This document shows, one piece after another, positions 60,193-64,000 of a stretch of DNA of 64,000 nucleotides; the stretch's first letter is position 1, and the number at the start of each line of letters is the position of its first letter. Location: contig JACQYS010000009.1 of the NCBI GenBank assembly GCA_016208105.1, positions 124,001 to 188,000 on the forward strand, read 5' to 3'. The stretch comes from Desulfovibrio sp. (GTDB taxonomy: Bacteria > Desulfobacterota > Desulfovibrionia > Desulfovibrionales > Desulfovibrionaceae). The translations under genes were made by a program, and so were the position numbers. Under the pieces are notes generated by a model. It made no database searches. It saw only the letters and a list, made by a program, of their open reading frames with translations, and was not told the origin of the DNA.

Positions 60193-61025
60193 ACGGCCTC
60201 CTCCTCGCTGTTTTGGACGCCCGGACCTGAGTTGAACCTTTCCAGGACAGCTTCCAGCACTCCGCCGCCAACGGCCAGGGCCTTGTCCGAAACCCGGTCG
60301 CAGGCGACCTGGTCCCCCCTGGGGTCCACGTCCCCCACCTTGAGCCCGGCGGTAACCGGCGACAGATTGGGCAGTATACCCCTCAGCACCCCGGAGATCA
60401 CCGAGACCACGGGCCTTCCGGCCACCAATCCGACGGTTTCACCCGCCCTCACGGCGTGGCCGACATCCAGGCATGTCTCGAAAATTCCTTCAACGGGCGC
60501 ACGCAGCACGCGCTCTGTGGTGTAGCCCATCACCATGCCGGGGATTCCCGTATTAGGAAGGGCCGCGCCAGTGGCTACCACCCGGCCCAGGCCGGACCCC
60601 CGATGTGTCTCAACGACACGGTGGCAGTCGCTCCCCGCTGTAAAACCAGGGCCCAGACCGACCACAAGCGGCGCGTCCCGCATGGATGTCCCCAGGTTGC
60701 GCTTGGCCATGACCGCGTCCACCAGCACGTCGGGCTTCAGGAGTTCAAGCGAAGCGGCAAGTGGGTCCACCAGGATGGGCAGGTTTCCTTCAGCCAGCAC
60801 TCTGTTCACGTCCTCAACACCATGGGCCAATTCGGCCGTCATCCCTTCCACCGTGTGCCGCCCCAGACGTACGGCTTCACTAAACGATGCCATGCGCCGC
60901 ACGGCCATGGGGTTGTCGCGCTCCAGCATAACCAGGCGGGTGAACCCGGAACGAACAAGGCGCAGGGCCACTCCGGTGGCCAGGTCGCCAGCGCCACGGA
61001 TGACTATACGCAGTTTGTTCAGCAC
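60171..61025 (-). CDS. yqeB: YqeB, selenium-dependent molybdenum hydroxylase maturation protein (EF2563 family)
   Basis: 284 aa. Rossmann-like start IVIRGAGDLATGVALRLVRSG, then LVMLERDNPMAVRRMASFSEAV, DVLVDAVMAKRNLGTSM, VVGLGPGFTAGSDCHRVVET, and a lipoyl/barrel-type C-terminal domain (VLRAPVEGIFETCLDVGHAVRAGETVG). EF2563-type proteins are the genomic marker of selenium-dependent molybdenum hydroxylases, thought to insert selenium; Cys in SDCHRV is a candidate active residue. It overlaps ygfK and xdhA. Confidence 0.93.
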   Translation of the reverse strand: MLNKLRIVIRGAGDLATGVALRLVRSGFTRLVMLERDNPMAVRRMASFSEAVRLGRHTVEGMTAELAHGVEDVNRVLAEGNLPILVDPLAASLELLKPDVLVDAVMAKRNLGTSMRDAPLVVGLGPGFTAGSDCHRVVETHRGSGLGRVVATGAALPNTGIPGMVMGYTTERVLRAPVEGIFETCLDVGHAVRAGETVGLVAGRPVVSVISGVLRGILPNLSPVTAGLKVGDVDPRGDQVACDRVSDKALAVGGGVLEAVLERFNSGPGVQNSEEEAVWPLAIP

Positions 61026-63583
61026 GGCTCTCCCAGTGAAAAGGGCAACGCCCTGGAGGCGAGAACATACAGAACCGCCGTCTGGGCCGCCAGGGCCAGA
61101 TCAGCCTGTTCGACGCCAGGAAGAAGCTCCACCCGCAGGGCCTGGAACGATCCGTGGGACAGCAGCGCACGGGCCTCGGGAGTTGCCACGAGCAGGCCAG
61201 CAGCATCTTCATTGACGGTTACGCACCGCCTGTCCAGCAAAGCCTCCATCCGGCCTGGCCCGCTGAACCACGCGCCCTCGCCCGATGCCTCGAAGCTCGC
61301 CTTGGAGAGGTGCATGCGGAATTTGTCCTTGTAGGGCGCACCAGCAGTCGGGCAGAAACTCGCACAATTGCCGCACTCGTTGCAGAAATCCGCCAGGTTC
61401 ACCACCTGATAAAGCTGCGCTGCCGAAGCGCTCCCAAGGGTTTCGACACGCACTCCATCGCTTGATTGCACCGCCCGTTGCAGTGGGTAGACCAGGTTCC
61501 CGCCCGGCAGGGCGATGTTGGCCCTGTTGGGGCAGACGGTCACGCAGACGCCGCACACCTTGTCGCACCCCAGGCATCGCGAGGCCTCCATGCGGACATC
61601 GTTCGCTGTGTCAGCGGCTTGCCCGGCAAAACGGCGGGTAGCCTTGGCCAATGCCAAACCTTGGAAGTCAATGGTGGAATCTTCTCGTGGGGCCTCGGGC
61701 AAAACAGCAAGCAGGCCACGAGATTTCAAAAAACGCACGGCCGTTTCCCGCCCTCTGCCAACTGCCGCGGCCAGCCCTCCCGGCCCGTTGGCTGTGCCGA
61801 GAGTGTCCAGGGCGTTCTCGGGAGCGTCGCCCTGGCGTAGGGCGATGCCCAGGGACACGATGGCGTCCTTATCCTTCGCCCCCTCAGCGCCAGCCAAAAG
61901 CTTCGCGTCGCGAGACGGACATGGCCCGTACACGGTCACGTCCACCCCGGCCAAGGCGAGATAATACGCGCAACACAGACCCTCGATGCCTGAGCCTCTT
62001 AAGGCAACGGACACACCCGCCGGCTCGGCCCTGCCCTGGCGGGCGTCGTGTTCTTTAACCCTGGCCACACCCTTCTTCACCGCCCGGATGCGCAACGGTT
62101 CGTCGTAGTTGATGCGGGTGCAGCGCGGCTGGCAGAGCCGATCACACACGGAGCCCAGAAGGTTCGGGAACGGATTGGTGGCCAGTATGGTTGCAAGGGC
62201 CAGGTCGAACCGCCCCGCAGCCGCAAATCCCATGTACCGGGGAATATCCTGCCCGGCGGAGCATCCCTGCACGCACGGAGCCTGGGCGCAGTCGAACCGG
62301 GTGAGTTTCCGGCCTGATTTAATGAGCGGATACGGGTGAGCACTCTTGCGGTAGCGCGGGTCCTTGGCGGCACTCTCGGCATAGGCCGCAAGGTCCACCG
62401 GAACCGTTCCGCGCATAGTCTCCACGCACTGGCGCAGGCGGCCGTACCCTCCGGGTTTTAAAAGGTCCGTGCAGATGGTCACGGGGGTGAGCCCGGCTCC
62501 GACCACCTGAGCCACGTTGAAGGCGTCCACCCCGGCGCAGAAGGAGATGTCGAGATCGCCCGCGAAAACGTCGCGGAGCTTGGCGGCCAGGGCGATGCTC
62601 ACCGGGTGCAGGGCGCGCCCCGAGAGATAGAGCATCTTCTCGTTCTCAGGCAGGTTGCCCGGATTGACCACCTCCAGGGTGTTGGTGAGCTTCACCCCGA
62701 AATGCACCCCGGCTTTTCGAGCCACCTCCTTGAGCGAGGCGATGAGTTCCACTGCCTGGGCGAACTTCAGGTCGTGGGCAAAGGCCTGGTCCGGTATCTC
62801 CACCGGATAGCCCAGCTCGCCGATCACGAGCCCACGCACCTCGTCCGGCCCCAGGAGCGTGGGGTTTAGCTTAACGCAGGTGTGAAGGCCCCGGTCCTCA
62901 AGGAAATAGCGGGCGATGCGCTCTATCTCGTCCGGAGGGCAGCCGTGCATGGTGGACAGGGTGAGGTTGTCCGAAACCTTGTCAGGAAGGTCCATGCCAG
63001 CAAGCCCAGGATAGATGGGCGCCAAGCGATCCTTGAGTTCCCGGACCGCGTCCGGGCAGTGGGTCATGGCGTCCAGGAATTGGCCCATGGCAGGGCTTTT
63101 CACCCCGGCAAGATCGTAACCGGCGCTCATGTTCAGAATGAAACCAGCCTCGGGGCCCACATGGCCAAGATGCTCGCGCAACACATGCAGCAAGACCATG
63201 GCCGTCAGGTACTGCCCGAAGGACTGCCCAAGCGTAAGTTCCTGGGACCACTCGCAGTTGTAGCCCTCGTCCTGGGCCGCTATGCAGGGTTTGGTGACGT
63301 TTTGTTCATCCAAGACCTGAACGGTCTTGAGCTCGATGAACCTCGCCCCGCACAGCCAGGCGCTCACGATGTTCTGGGCCATCTGGGTGTGCGGCCCGGC
63401 AGCCACGCCGAGCGGGGTTTCCAACAACCTGCCGTAGCGCTGACACCGGAAGGGGTCGGAAGCCTTGGGCGTAAAGAAAAGACTTTGCGCCATACCGAAG
63501 ATTTCACCCTGCGAAAGACCGGAAAGTATCCAACGCAGAAGCGTTTCAGGAGACGCCGGGAAAAAAGCGTCGCGCTTTTTCAC
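61019..63583 (-). CDS. ygfK: YgfK-like Fe-S flavoprotein (annotated putative selenate reductase subunit), 854 aa
   Basis: GTG at 63583 overlaps the hyuA stop, with GGAGG six bases before. Longer upstream readings run into hyuA in another frame. Domains: dihydroorotate-dehydrogenase-like barrel (about 20-430: LETPLGVAAGPHTQMAQNIV, NMSAGYDLAGV, LTVSTMHGCPP-like LTLSTMHGCPPDEIERI); glutamate-synthase-like Cys region CVQGCSAGQDIPRYM...CDRLCQPRCTR; a dinucleotide fold GSGIEGLCCAYYLALAG; and two Fe-S motifs CLGCDKVCGVCVTVCPNRAN, CNECGNCASFCPTAG. E. coli YgfK is 1032 aa; here the part after the GxGxxG motif is much shorter, so the NAD(P)H half may be missing. Confidence 0.9.
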   Translation of the reverse strand: MKKRDAFFPASPETLLRWILSGLSQGEIFGMAQSLFFTPKASDPFRCQRYGRLLETPLGVAAGPHTQMAQNIVSAWLCGARFIELKTVQVLDEQNVTKPCIAAQDEGYNCEWSQELTLGQSFGQYLTAMVLLHVLREHLGHVGPEAGFILNMSAGYDLAGVKSPAMGQFLDAMTHCPDAVRELKDRLAPIYPGLAGMDLPDKVSDNLTLSTMHGCPPDEIERIARYFLEDRGLHTCVKLNPTLLGPDEVRGLVIGELGYPVEIPDQAFAHDLKFAQAVELIASLKEVARKAGVHFGVKLTNTLEVVNPGNLPENEKMLYLSGRALHPVSIALAAKLRDVFAGDLDISFCAGVDAFNVAQVVGAGLTPVTICTDLLKPGGYGRLRQCVETMRGTVPVDLAAYAESAAKDPRYRKSAHPYPLIKSGRKLTRFDCAQAPCVQGCSAGQDIPRYMGFAAAGRFDLALATILATNPFPNLLGSVCDRLCQPRCTRINYDEPLRIRAVKKGVARVKEHDARQGRAEPAGVSVALRGSGIEGLCCAYYLALAGVDVTVYGPCPSRDAKLLAGAEGAKDKDAIVSLGIALRQGDAPENALDTLGTANGPGGLAAAVGRGRETAVRFLKSRGLLAVLPEAPREDSTIDFQGLALAKATRRFAGQAADTANDVRMEASRCLGCDKVCGVCVTVCPNRANIALPGGNLVYPLQRAVQSSDGVRVETLGSASAAQLYQVVNLADFCNECGNCASFCPTAGAPYKDKFRMHLSKASFEASGEGAWFSGPGRMEALLDRRCVTVNEDAAGLLVATPEARALLSHGSFQALRVELLPGVEQADLALAAQTAVLYVLASRALPFSLGEPC

Positions 63584-64000
63584 ATGGCCTCCAGCGAGCG
63601 GGGAGTGAACCTCCCCCATGCGGGTTCTCCGGCAAACACTCCCTCCGAAACCACTTTCTTGCCGCGTGAGAGAACGTGGCGCGGCCACCCACGCGCAGCC
63701 ATGCCCTCGTATGGAGTGTAGTCGACCGCCTGGGTCAGGTTCGCAGCCCGTATCACCCTTTCGCTGTCAGGATCGAGCACGGTGATGTCCGCGTCGAAAC
63801 CGGGCTCCAGCCATCCTTTCCTGGTCAACCCCATGATGCGGGCTGGCGAGGTGCAGCATATGTCCACGAAACGCTCGAGCGTGATGCGCCGGGTCAATAC
63901 CCCGAACGTGAAGAGAAGCGGCAATCTGGTCTCGACGCCCGGAACCCCGCCGGGACAAGCGAAGACATCGCTTGCTCCCAGTGCGCGCTTGTCCTCCAGG
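63580..64000 (-). CDS. hyuA: cyclic amidohydrolase, dihydropyrimidinase/hydantoinase family (HyuA-like), 3' part
   Basis: The frame continues beyond base 64000, so only about the last 139 residues are seen. VFACPGGVPGVETRLPLLF near the window edge matches the 'SG.PG.ETRLPLL' motif of dihydropyrimidinases and hydantoinases. It is followed by TLERFVDICCTSPARIMGLTRKGWLEPGFDADITVLDPDSERVI, the usual amidohydrolase C-terminal domain. Ring-opening of a hydantoin-, pyrimidine- or xanthine-derived product fits the purine-degrading context. It is upstream of ygfK in a GTGA overlap. Confidence 0.9.
   Translation of the reverse strand, partial: LEDKRALGASDVFACPGGVPGVETRLPLLFTFGVLTRRITLERFVDICCTSPARIMGLTRKGWLEPGFDADITVLDPDSERVIRAANLTQAVDYTPYEGMAARGWPRHVLSRGKKVVSEGVFAGEPAWGRFTPRSLEAM

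Noticed and set aside
57301-60525. 1074-codon open frame on the + strand across xdhA and xdhB
   Set aside because: Antisense shadow of the molybdenum hydroxylase genes; no start signal and no homology-like motifs.
63584-63688. Longer N-terminus for YgfK
   Set aside because: It would run into hyuA in another frame; the GTG at 63583 has GGAGG and the typical overlap.

Overview
The window is a gene-dense chromosomal segment of about 60-65 % GC with long minus-strand and plus-strand operons. The gene content suggests a strictly anaerobic Desulfovibrionaceae-like member of the Desulfobacterota (former Deltaproteobacteria). The pointers are a selenocysteine-type HesB/IscA-like gene, a selenium-dependent molybdenum-hydroxylase cluster (yqeB, yqeC, ygfK, xdhABC), a haem-binding Tll0287-like histidine kinase, an outer-membrane biogenesis operon, and intergenic hairpins of the GGGGGGAAACTTTTT and CCAGGGGGATCATCCCCCTGG type. 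The taxonomic call is an inference from content, not a database result.

Layout. 0-1 kb: tail of a LuxR-type response regulator, a small membrane peptide, an IscU-like protein and a small hypothetical. 1-9 kb (+): methyltransferase, orphan nucleoside-type ABC permease, M16 peptidase, macrodomain protein, hslVU, argB and an exported TPR protein, mostly with start/stop overlaps. 9.3-10.3 kb (-): pyrR and a lipoprotein. 10.3-11.3 kb (+): two tandem HesB/IscA-like genes, one with Cys and one with an in-frame UGA (Sec) at the same residue. 11.4-13.5 kb: a receiver protein and an HD-GYP protein. 13.8-21.1 kb (-): envelope operon lysS-lolC-lolD-bamA-ompH-fabZ. 21.3 kb: tRNA-Asn, followed by an AT-richer patch with a secreted hypothetical.

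22.7-36 kb is a signalling region. It holds a 1024-aa PHP-like membrane protein of unknown function, a haem-sensor kinase with an NtrC-type regulator, a four-PAS GGDEF-EAL protein, an orphan ribbon-helix-helix antitoxin, CreA and a degenerate EAL-HDOD protein. 36-42.4 kb: greA, a polar amino-acid ABC transporter whose permease carries a periplasmic TPR-like domain, gpt, and upp-uraA. 42.7-52 kb: DEAD-box helicase, an exported hypothetical, butyrate kinase, two fold-type-II PLP enzymes, a DUF362-ferredoxin protein and phoU.

52.3-64 kb is the most coherent system: a minus-strand operon hyuA(partial)-ygfK-yqeB-xdhA-xdhB-xdhC-SBP-ATPase-permease-yqeC, facing a mocA-like gene. It encodes a three-subunit molybdenum hydroxylase of the xanthine dehydrogenase family, its selenium/molybdenum maturation factors, a YgfK-type Fe-S flavoprotein, a cyclic-amide hydrolase and a dedicated importer. 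This matches anaerobic purine (or other N-heterocycle) catabolism. With pyrR, gpt, upp, uraA and the nucleoside-type permease, the window has a nucleobase theme. The HesB-like Sec gene and the yqeBC cluster both imply selenium use, although no selA, selB, selC or selD lies in the window.
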